Shown: positions 7,352-16,054, counted from the stretch's first letter. The stretch: DNA of 43,318 nucleotides from RGIG3009 sp045578625 (GCA_045578625.1 JAZNKN010000060.1:1-43318); one strand, 5' to 3'. The notes: generated by a model from the letters alone, not told the origin. Program-made: numbers and translations.

Positions 7352-8494
7352 TCAGCGGTTATCCACCTTGATCTCACCGCGTACGATAACCAGCACGATG
7401 TTAAAATCATCGTCAACTACCAGCAGATCGGCCATCTTGCCTGCGCAGATGGAACCGGTCTCGGAATCAACGCGAATGGCACGCGCCGGGTTGATGGTGG
7501 CAGATTTGATCGCCTGCTTGACCGGAATACCGAAGCGGATGACGTTCTTGAGTTCGTCATACACGTTCGAGGTCGAAGCCGCGATCGTGCCGTCCGCCAG
7601 CAACGCCTTGCCGTCACGGACATACACCGTCTGGCCACCCAGATCGTACTCGCCGTCCACGTGACCGGCAGCACACATCGAGTCGCTGATGATCACGGAA
7701 TTGTCCTCACCGAGCTGCGAGAATGCGATACGCAGCGCAGCGGGATGAATGTGGAAGCCGTCACAGATGAGCTCGGCCCGCACGCCGTACCGCTTGGCAT
7801 TGTCAAACACGGCACCCACCACACCGGGAGCGCGATGCGTCAGACCGCTCTGTGCGTTGTAGAGATGCGTGACGTGACGAACGCCCCACTCAAACGCGGC
7901 ACAAGCCTGGTCGTAATCTGCCGCCGTATGCGCGATCGACACCGGGCAGATCCCCTGAACCTGCTCAACGAACGCCTGCGCGCCCTCGGTCTCGGGTGCG
8001 ATATCCACAACCTTGATCGCACCGCCGCAATCCTCGAACAGCCGTTTGAATTCGTCGGCATCGGGATTGCGCACGTATGCGCCGTTCTGCGCGCCCTTCT
8101 TGGACATGGCGATATACGGGCCTTCCATATTGACGCCCTGAATATACGCGCCGGTCACAGTATCCTTCGCAGAGGCAACATTGCGGAAGATCTTCTGCAA
8201 TTCCTCAAACGACAAGGTCATCGAGGTCGGGCAGAACGAGGTCACACCACGCTGCACCAAGCAACGCGACATTGCCTCCAACGCTTCCGGCGTCGCCTCA
8301 CCGGTATCATACCCGGCGCAGCCGTGAATATGCATATCGATCAGACCCGGCAGGATGGTATAGCCGGTCAGATCCAGCACCTCATCGCCGGTCGTTCGGG
8401 TATCGACAGCGGCAATGCGCTGATCCTCGACGGTGATGTTGAGCTTTACGGTTTCAAATTGATCGTTGTAGATCGTCGCGTTTTTCAGAAGCAT
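7352..8494 (-). CDS. nagA: N-acetylglucosamine-6-phosphate deacetylase
   Basis: 380 residues, the normal length. Amidohydrolase features: the metal-binding DMHIHGCAGYDTGEA segment, GVTSFCPTSMT, the glutamate in GVNMEGPYI, SIAHTAADY, HLYNAQSGLTHRAPG, ICDGFHIHP and the catalytic aspartate in IISDSMCAAG. NagA removes the acetyl group from GlcNAc-6-P, feeding amino sugars into glycolysis or wall-precursor recycling. The partner nagB is not in the window. It is the last gene of the leftward run from dnaD, 23 bases after the esterase gene, with an AGGGGAA ribosome site. Confidence 0.93.
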   Translation of the reverse strand: MLLKNATIYNDQFETVKLNITVEDQRIAAVDTRTTGDEVLDLTGYTILPGLIDMHIHGCAGYDTGEATPEALEAMSRCLVQRGVTSFCPTSMTLSFEELQKIFRNVASAKDTVTGAYIQGVNMEGPYIAMSKKGAQNGAYVRNPDADEFKRLFEDCGGAIKVVDIAPETEGAQAFVEQVQGICPVSIAHTAADYDQACAAFEWGVRHVTHLYNAQSGLTHRAPGVVGAVFDNAKRYGVRAELICDGFHIHPAALRIAFSQLGEDNSVIISDSMCAAGHVDGEYDLGGQTVYVRDGKALLADGTIAASTSNVYDELKNVIRFGIPVKQAIKSATINPARAIRVDSETGSICAGKMADLLVVDDDFNIVLVIVRGEIKVDNR

Positions 8495-8517
8495 GGATAT
8501 TCCCCTTTTCTAATATG

Positions 8518-9180
8518 TCATACAGAACGCTTTTGCGTAACCAACCACTCGATAACGTCGGTATCCCGATACGCCGGGATCCACGAATCGTGATCCACAC
8601 CCGGGAACACAGTCAGCTCTGCGTGACCGCCGACGGCGTTGACCGCGTCGGTCATCAGCTGCGAATATACCAGCGGCACCACCGAATCGGCATCGCCGTG
8701 GAACACGCGCAGGGGCAGCGCTTTGAGCGCGCCGGCCCGCCACGTCAGACCGCCGCCGCAAATGGGCGCGGCCGCCGCGAACAGCTCCGGATAAGTGCAG
8801 ATCATTTCCCACGTGCCGAATCCGCCCATACTGCAGCCGGTGATCGTGATGCGATCGCGGTCAACACGGCACTCCTCCGCGACCGTTTCAATCAGTTCAC
8901 GAAGCGGCAGGGTGAGATGATGCCAGATATATTCCTCTGGGCATTGCGGCGACAGCGTGATAACACGCAAGCCGTGATACTCCGGTTGCTCGCCGAAAAG
9001 GCGTGGGATACCGAAGAATGTGCGCAGCGGCGCAGGATCGGTACCGCGCTCCCCCGCGCCGTGCAAAAACACGATCAGGGGCAGCTGCTCCGTTGCGGGA
9101 TCCCAATCCGTCGGGGCAGTCAAAATATAGGGCAACGACGGAAAGCTACCCTTGGGTTCAAACTGACGAACTTCGTTCAT
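8518..9180 (-). CDS. Esterase of the alpha/beta-hydrolase (PHB-depolymerase/CE1-like) type
   Basis: 220 residues with no signal peptide. Oxyanion motif FLHGAGERG (about 38-46), nucleophile motif GCSMGGFGTWE with Ser117, acid in HGDADSVVP (about 161-169) and His197 in GVDHDSW. This layout matches the short prolyl-oligopeptidase-like or carboxylesterase family near COG4099. Substrate unknown. It lies between the PASTA pseudokinase gene and nagA with gaps of 19 and 23 bases, so it probably belongs to the same transcript; an action on acylated sugars would fit nagA but is a guess. Confidence 0.85.
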   Translation of the reverse strand: MNEVRQFEPKGSFPSLPYILTAPTDWDPATEQLPLIVFLHGAGERGTDPAPLRTFFGIPRLFGEQPEYHGLRVITLSPQCPEEYIWHHLTLPLRELIETVAEECRVDRDRITITGCSMGGFGTWEMICTYPELFAAAAPICGGGLTWRAGALKALPLRVFHGDADSVVPLVYSQLMTDAVNAVGGHAELTVFPGVDHDSWIPAYRDTDVIEWLVTQKRSV

Positions 9181-9199
9181 GGTGATTTCTCCCCCAATA

Positions 9200-10849
9200 T
9201 CATTCGTCTGACGCTGTATCCGCCACGTGATTGTTTACCAGCAGCGTGATCTCCTCACCGACATCCAGTCTGGCACCGGCGGCAGGAGAACTCTTATAGA
9301 TCGCGCCGGTCTCCACCTCGGGACCGTACCGCTCGCTGATGACCACGACGTAGCCCAGATCCTCCAGCATCGCTTTGACCTCTTCGCCGGGCAAACCGAC
9401 AACGTCCGGCATCGTGGGCTGCTTGCCCATGCTGATGATGACCTCGATCACCGTTCCGGCCTTCGCCTGATCGCCGACGGACGGCGACTGGGAAATGATC
9501 TGCCCGTTCGGGACAGTGCTGTCATACAAATAACCGGCAAGCACCACCCGCATACTGCCGTCGTAAGTATCGTTCTGCGCCTCACGCAAGGTCTTGCCAA
9601 GCACATTTTTGACGGTATACAGCGTTACGGAGGGCTCGGTCTCTACCGGCTCGGTCGTCATGATCGTGGTGGGCACCGTCGTGGAAACAGTCGTCTCCTC
9701 CGACCCGCCGAACAAGCCAAAGATCGTATCCTTTGTCTGCGTCCACATACCCAGTTCATTCAAAACGTACCATACCAGAACGACAAGGCCGATAATGGCA
9801 AGCAGGAAAAACAGCGCGACAAAAGGGAAACGGCGCTTTTTCTTGCGCATTTGCGGAGGCTCCTCCGGTTGGCGCAGGCTGGCGACCGCTTGCGTGGCCG
9901 ACAGCTCATCCAGCAGCTGCTGAACGGTTCGCGTACGGCGCTCGGGATGGAGACGCAACGCACGGTACAGGCTTTCATGGATGTACGGTGGCAGGCTGTC
10001 TGCTACCTCGGCCGGCATCATTAGCTCGTCTCCCCCGCGCTTGAGGCGCTGCGGGGCTTCCGCCGGCAGACGGCCGGTCAGTGCGAAAAACATCGATGCC
10101 GCCAGACCGTAAACGTCGGCCGCCCCGGTACAGGTCGCACCGCTGTCGTACTGCTCCGGCGCGGCGCAGCCGGCGACCCGACTGGCCCGACCGATACCAC
10201 TGGCCGTACGTACTTCGTTGATCGCAAAATTCTTTAGGTTCAGGTGTCCCTCACAGTCCACCAAAATATTCTTCGGAGACAGTGCCAGATGCAGTACACC
10301 GGTGCTGTGGATGGTGTTCATCGCCGAGATCAGCGGCAGGAACATCCGACGCACCTCTTCCACCGGCAGACGACCACCGCGCTTCTCCACGTACTTCTCC
10401 AGGCTGATGCCCTCGCAGTATTCGCTGATGCTGTACGCCGTACCGTTTTCCTCGAAAATATCGTACGCCGGCACGACCACCAGCACCTCACGCAGGCGGG
10501 CGACCGCGCGCGCCAGATTCAAAAACTTAACGCGGCAGGAAGCAAACACCGTATCCTTGCCCTCGGCAGCGACCACCGCGGCGTTCTCCGCACGCTTGGC
10601 CAACTCGGGCGGGAAAAATTCACGAATGGTGACGCGGCTGTTATCGTTCTGATCCAGGCCGATGTACACCGCACTGTCGCCGCCGATCTCCAGCACACGG
10701 CCCACCAAATACCGCTCGTTCAGGACGGTGCGCACCGGCAGATATTCCGCCGGATTGATGCCGACCGCCGGATACCCACAGTGCTTGCATTTGGCTTCAC
10801 CCTCCTGCAGCGTATTCATACAACCCATACAGATCATATTCGTCTCCAC
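9200..10849 (-). CDS. PASTA-domain Ser/Thr kinase homologue, predicted pseudokinase
   Basis: 549 residues from a GTG start with GGAGG seven bases upstream. Order: zinc ribbon CMGC...CKHC (about 7-24), protein-kinase fold (about 46-320), one transmembrane helix (about 341-362), Thr-rich linker, and two extracellular PASTA repeats (about 410-474 and 478-538). The kinase fold keeps APEQY (230-234) and the C-lobe, but key residues are changed: the VAIK lysine is Arg76 (VTIR), the HRD motif is HLALSPKN (187-194, Asp replaced by Ala189), and DFG is NFA (207-209). The glycine loop is also degenerate (EIGGDSAVY). Loss of both catalytic aspartates predicts no phosphotransfer. PASTA repeats bind muropeptide or lipid II in PknB/PrkC/Stk proteins. 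The gene follows the dnaD-helicase loader pair by 36 bases, so it may be a wall-sensing scaffold. Confidence 0.88.
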   Translation of the reverse strand: METNMICMGCMNTLQEGEAKCKHCGYPAVGINPAEYLPVRTVLNERYLVGRVLEIGGDSAVYIGLDQNDNSRVTIREFFPPELAKRAENAAVVAAEGKDTVFASCRVKFLNLARAVARLREVLVVVPAYDIFEENGTAYSISEYCEGISLEKYVEKRGGRLPVEEVRRMFLPLISAMNTIHSTGVLHLALSPKNILVDCEGHLNLKNFAINEVRTASGIGRASRVAGCAAPEQYDSGATCTGAADVYGLAASMFFALTGRLPAEAPQRLKRGGDELMMPAEVADSLPPYIHESLYRALRLHPERRTRTVQQLLDELSATQAVASLRQPEEPPQMRKKKRRFPFVALFFLLAIIGLVVLVWYVLNELGMWTQTKDTIFGLFGGSEETTVSTTVPTTIMTTEPVETEPSVTLYTVKNVLGKTLREAQNDTYDGSMRVVLAGYLYDSTVPNGQIISQSPSVGDQAKAGTVIEVIISMGKQPTMPDVVGLPGEEVKAMLEDLGYVVVISERYGPEVETGAIYKSSPAAGARLDVGEEITLLVNNHVADTASDE

Positions 10850-10885
10850 GCTTATTCCTCCTTGAAATACGTCCTGGGTCGATGC

Positions 10886-11881
10886 TTATTCCAACGACTG
10901 ACGCAACTTGAGCTGACGAATATCCGAGCCGACACACACCAGCGGCTGGAACGTACCGGTGATCCGCGAGGCGATCTGCTCGCCGTAGCGGTCGGTCAGT
11001 TCCTTTTGGTTGAGGTTGGTGCTGATGACCGTCGGCTTGCCCGACAGCATCCGCTCATTGATAATGTTATACAGCGCTGACGTGTAAAATGAACTGGAAA
11101 ACTCAGTTCCGACGTCGTCCAGGATCAACAGATCACAACCGGTCATCACATCCTCGCTGTTTCCCGAGGAACGGCCGAAATGCTCGTTCTCAATGCGGTG
11201 CAGCAACTTCTGCACCGGACCGTACACGACGGAATACCCGCGCGACAGCACCTCACCGGCAATCGCCAGTGACAGATGCGTTTTGCCCACGCCCGTCGGT
11301 CCGCGCAGCAGCAGGCTGACGTCCGTGCCGTCAAAGCCCTCCGCATAAGCGCGGCAATAGGCAATGACCTCACGCATCCGCGCCCGCGGCGCGATACCGG
11401 TGCGCGCATCCGGCTGTGCCGAATAATAGTCAAGCGACAGCTCGTCAAACGACATCGGCCGCATACCGGACAGCTCCGACAGCGCCTGACAAGACAGCTC
11501 ACGCAGTAACGTCTTGAGGCAATCGCACCGTTTATTGGCGTGGAAGCCCGTATCCTCACACTTCGGACAGGTATACTGCGGTTCAAAGTTGCTGACACCG
11601 GCACCGTTTTCACGCAGCAGCATCGACAGTTCCACCTGCAGCGACAGGTTTTCCGCTTTGATGCGCTCGACCTCCTGCTCCACGTCCTTACCGTTCAAAA
11701 TGGCGGAGACCACCTTACCGGAGGAACGCGCCATCTGCTGTTCGATCTCACGCAGACGCGGGATCTCCTGCATCATTTTTTGCCGCAGCGTTGCCGCGCG
11801 TGCCTGAGCAGAGGAGCGCCGCTGCTCCAGGATCGCTTGTGCTTGTCTATAGATCTCCGGACTGTATGCCACGACGCTCAC
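10886..11881 (-). CDS. DnaC/DnaI-type replicative helicase loader (IstB-like ATPase)
   Basis: 331 residues. A coiled N-terminus (about 15-90) is followed by a zinc motif CPKC...CDC (Cys105, 108, 119, 121) and an AAA+ core with Walker A GPTGVGKTH (194-202) and Walker B LLILDDVG (about 251-258), then sensor motifs ISTNL and SRITG. In Firmicutes such proteins load the replicative helicase at origins and restarted forks. The start GTG overlaps the stop of the dnaD-type gene (GTGA). A second GTG nine bases downstream is better spaced from the AAAGGGTGA site, so the true start may be 11872. Pairing with the DnaD-type gene argues for a replication role rather than a transposase helper. Confidence 0.9.
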   Translation of the reverse strand: MSVVAYSPEIYRQAQAILEQRRSSAQARAATLRQKMMQEIPRLREIEQQMARSSGKVVSAILNGKDVEQEVERIKAENLSLQVELSMLLRENGAGVSNFEPQYTCPKCEDTGFHANKRCDCLKTLLRELSCQALSELSGMRPMSFDELSLDYYSAQPDARTGIAPRARMREVIAYCRAYAEGFDGTDVSLLLRGPTGVGKTHLSLAIAGEVLSRGYSVVYGPVQKLLHRIENEHFGRSSGNSEDVMTGCDLLILDDVGTEFSSSFYTSALYNIINERMLSGKPTVISTNLNQKELTDRYGEQIASRITGTFQPLVCVGSDIRQLKLRQSLE

Positions 11882-12849
11882 CCTTTCTTTTTCTTTTTAT
11901 ATACCGGGATATATTGTGCCACCATATCCTCATATTCATTGGAAGGGGCATCTTTTTTGCCTTTCTTCGGTTTGTCACCGCTCAGCGCCGCCACCTTGTC
12001 CGCGGTGTCCGCGCCCTGCTCGCGCCAATTATCCAAAACACGCGTCATATATGCGGTCTGGAACTTGCCGGTTTTTTCACGGCAGACGTCGTACGCCAAC
12101 CGCAGTACCTCGTCGGTGATCTTCCACTCGTATACCCACTTTTCCGCCGCGGAAAACGCCGATGCGCCCATGGGCGGTTTATCCAATCCGCAGACCGTCT
12201 GCACGTGCTTGAGTGCCTGCTGCGAACGCTCCAGCTGACACAGATGCTCCTCGGCGGCGGCGATCGTCACAATGTCACGATCTGCCCAATCCAAGGCGAT
12301 CTTTTCAATGTACCGCATGGTCAGCCGCTCGGCACTCGCCGCGTAGCCGACGACCATCAAAATGACCTCGGCCGGCATACCGGCCGTATCGTGAATATAC
12401 AAAAGCGTCTCCATATCGCCCGGCGACAGAGGGCGCCCCATCCGCACACTGACCTCGTCCAACAGATAGGCAAATTCCGGGCTGCTTTCCCGTCTGGCGA
12501 TGACCTCCGGCATTTGCGGCTTGACCGGCTGCGGACGCGCTGCCGGTGTCTTGCGTACCGGCTCTGCCGGCGCTGCCGGAACGGGTGCCGGTGTCTCCGC
12601 CGGTTGGGTATCACCGCCGGTGAGAACCCCCAGCTCCACCCAGTACCGCAGCGCGTCACGGCAATCGGGAGTCGGAGCGCCCACCGCGCGGGAGCAAGCC
12701 TCATCGTCATATACGCCGCCGTGGCGGGACAGCCACAACAGTACCTTCAGCTGCACCGCACCCGCCAGACGCAGGTGCTTGTCCGCCACCTCTTCGGGCA
12801 GGATAAACACATGGCGCAGCAACGGCGCATTCCACTGATATTCTGCCAA
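11878..12849 (-). CDS. DnaD/DnaB-family replication initiation protein
   Basis: 323 residues from a TTG start at 12847-12849, supported by GGAGGG seven bases upstream. N-terminal winged-helix-like region (about 20-85, including LKVLLWLSRHGGVYDDEACS), a Pro/Ala-rich linker (about 92-125), then two DnaD C-terminal-type (DnaB_2) helical segments: SPEFAYLLDEVSVRMGRPLS (about 127) and WVYEWKITDEVLRLAYDVCR (about 237). Ends in a Lys-rich tail. Such proteins remodel DNA and help recruit the helicase with its loader, encoded directly downstream with a 4-base overlap. Confidence 0.85.
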   Translation of the reverse strand: MAEYQWNAPLLRHVFILPEEVADKHLRLAGAVQLKVLLWLSRHGGVYDDEACSRAVGAPTPDCRDALRYWVELGVLTGGDTQPAETPAPVPAAPAEPVRKTPAARPQPVKPQMPEVIARRESSPEFAYLLDEVSVRMGRPLSPGDMETLLYIHDTAGMPAEVILMVVGYAASAERLTMRYIEKIALDWADRDIVTIAAAEEHLCQLERSQQALKHVQTVCGLDKPPMGASAFSAAEKWVYEWKITDEVLRLAYDVCREKTGKFQTAYMTRVLDNWREQGADTADKVAALSGDKPKKGKKDAPSNEYEDMVAQYIPVYKKKKKG

Positions 12850-12881
12850 GGCCTATCCCTCCCATTTTATAACATACACAC

Positions 12882-12911
12882 ATTATACACATCTTTCGAC
12901 GTGAAACGCAA
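12882..12911 (-). promoter_or_regulatory. Promoter of the dnaD-loader-pseudokinase-esterase-nagA run
   Basis: Minus strand TTGCGT (12906-12911), 18-base spacer, TATAAT (12882-12887), about 30 bases before the dnaD ribosome site. Confidence 0.65.
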
Positions 12912-12952
12912 GTCCTTTTTCGTAATTGCAGGATTTTCCCTCAAATTTTCAG

Positions 12953-12981
12953 TTGATTTTTGCAAAAGAATGTGATATTGT
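12953..12981 (+). promoter_or_regulatory. Promoter of the ferredoxin gene
   Basis: TTGATT (12953-12958), 17-base spacer, TATTGT (12976-12981). It is divergent from the dnaD promoter. Confidence 0.6.
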
Positions 12982-13012
12982 AGTAATCGCTAGGAAAAGG
13001 AGGTGCTGGACC

Positions 13013-13183
13013 ATGGCTTACAAAATTACTGACGAGTGCATCGCTTGCGGCGCTTGCGCCGAGGGTTGCCCGGTTGGTGCGATCACCGAAGGCGACGGCA
13101 AGTATGTCGTTGACGCGGAGACCTGCATCGATTGTGGTGCTTGCGGCGAGGTTTGCCCGGTGGGCGCTGCTCAGGCGGACTAA
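13013..13183 (+). CDS. 2[4Fe-4S] ferredoxin (clostridial type)
   Basis: 56 residues from the ATG at 13013, preceded by AAAAGGAGG (12995-13003). Two cluster motifs, CIACGACAEGCP and CIDCGACGEVCP, give the internally duplicated clostridial ferredoxin of normal length. It is a low-potential soluble electron carrier for pyruvate:ferredoxin oxidoreductase, hydrogenase and Rnf-type enzymes. It has its own promoter and terminator, as expected for a highly expressed single gene. Confidence 0.95.
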   Translation: MAYKITDECIACGACAEGCPVGAITEGDGKYVVDAETCIDCGACGEVCPVGAAQAD

Positions 13184-13199
13184 TTGCTGTACTCTCAGG

Positions 13200-13247
13200 G
13201 GCTGTCGTAACCTGGCGGGATGACCGCGCTGTTTACGGCAGCCTTTT
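13200..13247 (+). terminator. Intrinsic terminator after the ferredoxin gene
   Basis: GGCTGTCGTAA (13200-13210) pairs with TTACGGCAGCC (13233-13243) through one G-U wobble, followed by TTTT. The loop is long (22 bases). Confidence 0.7.
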
Positions 13248-13268
13248 GCTATATCGGAGGTGAAGAAT

Positions 13269-13952
13269 ATGCCGCGTACGGAACAGCTCGGCGGCGGGCG
13301 CTCGGTCTTAGTCACGGAGGAGCATACCTTCGGAACAGACGCGTTACTGCTTGCCGCGTTTGCCGAGGCGCGCCCAAATGAGCACGTATGCGATCTGGGC
13401 ACCGGCTGTGGCATCATCCCCTTGTTGCTTCACCGCACCTCCCCCGCACCGACGATCGACGCGGTGGAGCTCTCACCGAAAGCGGCGGCGCTGGCACGGC
13501 AAAGTATCCTGCAAAACGGATTGGCGGAGCGCATCACTGTCCACGAGCAGGATTGGCGGTCGCTGACACTGCCTGCCGGTGCGTACGACCGTGTGATCTG
13601 CAACCCTCCCTATTTCCCCGAAAGCAGTGGCAAGGCCGCACTCTCCCCCGCTCGCCGTCTCGCACGGCAGGAGCAGGGGCATACGTTAACAGACGTTACA
13701 GCGGCAGCCGCACGGCTGCTACGCAACGGCGGGCATTTCGTGTTGTGCCACCGCCCCGAACGGCTGGCCGACGTGATCGCCGCCCTGCGGGAGCAGCGGT
13801 TAGAACCCAAACGCCTGCAGCTTGTCCACGCGCGGGCAGAGCTGCCACCGTTTTTACTGCTGTGTGACGCAGTGCGCGATGCCAAGCCGTCGCTGCGCGT
13901 GTTACCGCCTTTGATCTTAGAAAGTGAGGTGTCAACGTGTCCGGAACCTTAA
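13269..13952 (+). CDS. TrmN6-like tRNA1(Val) (adenine37-N6)-methyltransferase
   Basis: 227 residues from the ATG at 13269 with GGAGG eight bases before. Rossmann methyltransferase: SAM motif VCDLGTGCGIIPLLL, acidic motif DAVELSPKAAALA and catalytic ICNPPYFP (NPPY, as in N6-adenine enzymes). The HTFGTDALLLAAFA start is typical of the YfiC/TrmN6 group. It overlaps rsmI by 16 bases, an arrangement that is common in Firmicutes. The exact nucleotide target is inferred from the family. Confidence 0.85.
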   Translation: MPRTEQLGGGRSVLVTEEHTFGTDALLLAAFAEARPNEHVCDLGTGCGIIPLLLHRTSPAPTIDAVELSPKAAALARQSILQNGLAERITVHEQDWRSLTLPAGAYDRVICNPPYFPESSGKAALSPARRLARQEQGHTLTDVTAAAARLLRNGGHFVLCHRPERLADVIAALREQRLEPKRLQLVHARAELPPFLLLCDAVRDAKPSLRVLPPLILESEVSTCPEP

Positions 13953-14770
13953 CGCTGGTGGGTACTCCCATCGGCAATCTGTCCGACCTGTCTCCCCGCG
14001 CGTTGGAAGCGCTGAACGCCTGTGATTTCATTGCCGCGGAGGACACCCGCGTTTCGCTGACACTACTCAACCATTTCGGCATCCGCAAGCCGCTCATCAG
14101 CTACTACGAGCATAACAAGCGCGAGCGGGGCGAGATGATCTGCCGCAAACTGGAAGCCGGCGAAAACGCCGTGTTGGTCACAGATGCCGGTATGCCGGCG
14201 ATCTCCGACCCCGGCGAGGAACTGGTGGCACAGTGCCACGAGCGCGGCATTCCCGTCACGGTCGTCCCCGGTCCCAGTGCTGTCATCACGGCACTCGCGG
14301 TCTCTGGTATGCCGACCGGCCGGTTCACCTTTGAGGGGTTTTTAAGCGTCAACCGCCGCAGCCGTCGGGAGCATCTGCTGTCTCTCAAGGACGAGGTACG
14401 TACGATGGTGTTTTACGAAGCGCCCCACAAGCTGGCCTCCACACTGGAGGATCTGTTGGAAGTATTGGACGACCGACGCATCTGCTTGGTGCGTGAACTG
14501 ACCAAGCTGCACGAGGAGGTGCTGCACACCACGTTGGCCGAAGCGGCGGTGCGTTACCGCAACGAGGCCGCACGCGGTGAGTTTGTGCTGATCCTGGAAG
14601 GTCGCGTCCCCGAAGCCGTACCCACGGCCGAGCCGGAGGACGGCGCGCAGCTGGCTCGCTCACTAATGCAGGAGGAGGGTCTCTCCCCCTCGGAGGCCGC
14701 TCGCCGTGCTGCAGCAGAGACCGGTCTGAAAAAGGGTGACATCTACCGTCTGTTGACGAAAGGAGATTGA
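13937..14770 (+). CDS. rsmI: 16S rRNA (cytidine1402-2'-O)-methyltransferase RsmI
   Basis: 277 residues from a GTG start with GAGGTG upstream. Tetrapyrrole-methylase fold with hallmark motifs LVGTPIGNLSDLSPRALE, AAEDTRVSLTLLNHFGI, LVTDAGMPAISDPGEELV and VVPGPSAVITALAVSG. It methylates the 2'-OH of C1402 in the ribosomal P site. The C-terminal SPSEAARRAAAETGLKKGDIY helix-turn-helix-like tail is typical. Translationally coupled to the upstream methyltransferase. Confidence 0.95.
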   Translation: MSGTLTLVGTPIGNLSDLSPRALEALNACDFIAAEDTRVSLTLLNHFGIRKPLISYYEHNKRERGEMICRKLEAGENAVLVTDAGMPAISDPGEELVAQCHERGIPVTVVPGPSAVITALAVSGMPTGRFTFEGFLSVNRRSRREHLLSLKDEVRTMVFYEAPHKLASTLEDLLEVLDDRRICLVRELTKLHEEVLHTTLAEAAVRYRNEAARGEFVLILEGRVPEAVPTAEPEDGAQLARSLMQEEGLSPSEAARRAAAETGLKKGDIYRLLTKGD

Positions 14771-14773
14771 GCT

Positions 14774-15349
14774 ATGATCCCATTGATCTTCAGCGGCCTG
14801 CTGGAACCGAGTACCCTGGTGATGATCGCTTTGGCATTGCTCATCGCCGCCTATCTGTTCTACCTGAATAAAAAGGAAAAGAGCGACGGTACCGCCGCTC
14901 TGTGCAAGACCTACGCCGTGATGACCGAGGAGCTGCTGACCTCTGTGCCGGATGAAGAGGTCGTACGCGCCGTGGTCGCCAACCTGATGAATAAACAGGA
15001 CAAAAAGCGCCCCGATCCGGCGGCACAGCTGCCGTTTTTCTCGCGCGGACGTGCCGCGGTCTACAGTGTATGGCTGCTGTGCAACGAATTGGAAACGCAG
15101 GAGTTCGACACGGTGTTCCGCTCCTCGTCCCGCCGTTTTGCCGAGCCGGCCGCGGACGGTCTGGATCGCATTGGTGCGACCAACTCCGCCACCGCGCTCC
15201 GTGCGGCGATCCGCGCCGCGGAGGACGATACGCAAACGCCGCTGTGGGACGCGGTCACGACGGTGTTCCGCGAGGCGGTCACAGCCGAACAGCCGCTGAC
15301 GCTGTGTGTACGGTACATTCGTGACAATCCCGATGAATTCGTGGATTGA
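14774..15349 (+). CDS. Hypothetical membrane-anchored protein
   Basis: 191 residues with an AAAGGAG ribosome site, three bases after rsmI. One N-terminal transmembrane helix (about 10-30) is followed by a basic patch and a helical soluble domain with no recognised motif. It is probably a cytoplasm-facing protein anchored by its N-terminus. I do not recognise the family. The stop lies directly against the stop of the converging small gene at 15350. Confidence 0.7.
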   Translation: MIPLIFSGLLEPSTLVMIALALLIAAYLFYLNKKEKSDGTAALCKTYAVMTEELLTSVPDEEVVRAVVANLMNKQDKKRPDPAAQLPFFSRGRAAVYSVWLLCNELETQEFDTVFRSSSRRFAEPAADGLDRIGATNSATALRAAIRAAEDDTQTPLWDAVTTVFREAVTAEQPLTLCVRYIRDNPDEFVD

Positions 15350-15685
15350 TCACATCGCCACGTACAGCAACGCCAACACCAACTCCAACGGTGCGCCGCT
15401 TTTTGCAAGCATCACCGCTAACAGCAATACCAAGGTCTGCTCCTGATCGCCCTGCAGCAACGCCGCCAATCCCCCGCCCGCTGTGGTGGGGCGTGGGGTC
15501 TTTGGCTCGTCGCAGGGCGTTTCCTGTTGCTCGACCACTTCTTCCGCTTGCGGTGGTGTTAAGGTGACACCGCGATACACGTTGACAGGATGCTCCCGCA
15601 CCAGACTGCGTGAACGCTCCTGCATACGCTGAACACGCTCCGCCGCCTCTTGCTGCATCTGCATCACACTACGAGTGGTGCTCAT
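15350..15685 (-). CDS. Small hypothetical protein with C-terminal hydrophobic segment
   Basis: 111 residues. The N-terminal third is a charged helix rich in Gln, Glu and Arg, the middle is Pro/Glu-rich, and the end (about 80-110) is a hydrophobic run (VLLLAVMLAKSGAPLELVLA) that could be one membrane span. The start overlaps the upstream gene's stop (ATGA). It is third in a compact leftward trio (16300 to 15350). Function unknown. Confidence 0.6.
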   Translation of the reverse strand: MSTTRSVMQMQQEAAERVQRMQERSRSLVREHPVNVYRGVTLTPPQAEEVVEQQETPCDEPKTPRPTTAGGGLAALLQGDQEQTLVLLLAVMLAKSGAPLELVLALLYVAM

Positions 15686-16050
15686 CGAAACAGTCCCCCT
15701 TTCTCCTGTAACAACGGTAGCAGCTTGAGCAGCTGCATCAGCTTGAGCGACTCATCCAAGCGCTTTTCCCGACCACCGTGTAGGTAGGGGCGCAGCGCCT
15801 TGAGCAGCGCGGTGTTCTGATCGTCCTGCCCCAATGACCCAAGCAGCGGTGCCAAACTCAGCAGACCCGACAACATCCCGCCGTCGTCTGCCGGTGTCGA
15901 CTGCACGACCGGTGTCGGTTCAACAGGAGACGATGGCGGCGTTTCCGTGTTGCCGCCCATCCCCAAAGCCGCCATCATATTCTGGATCGTTTCCATCCCG
16001 TCCGGCGAGTTCAGCAGATGCTCTATCTTGCGGCTCAACTCGTCATCCAT
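15682..16050 (-). CDS. Small hypothetical protein
   Basis: 122 residues, MDDELSRKIEHLLNSPDGME onwards. Helical, with a Pro/Thr/Ser-rich linker (about 35-52) and Leu-rich ends (LLSLAPLLGSL, LMQLLKLLPLL). The ribosome site GGGAGGT lies inside the last codons of the upstream gene, indicating translational coupling. Family not recognised. Confidence 0.6.
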   Translation of the reverse strand: MDDELSRKIEHLLNSPDGMETIQNMMAALGMGGNTETPPSSPVEPTPVVQSTPADDGGMLSGLLSLAPLLGSLGQDDQNTALLKALRPYLHGGREKRLDESLKLMQLLKLLPLLQEKGGLFR

Positions 16051-16054
16051 GGCT

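Noticed and set aside
10886..11881. IstB-type transposase helper from an IS21-like element
   Set aside because: No istA, no terminal repeats, and it is coupled to a DnaD-type gene; the zinc motif and coiled N-terminus fit a helicase loader.
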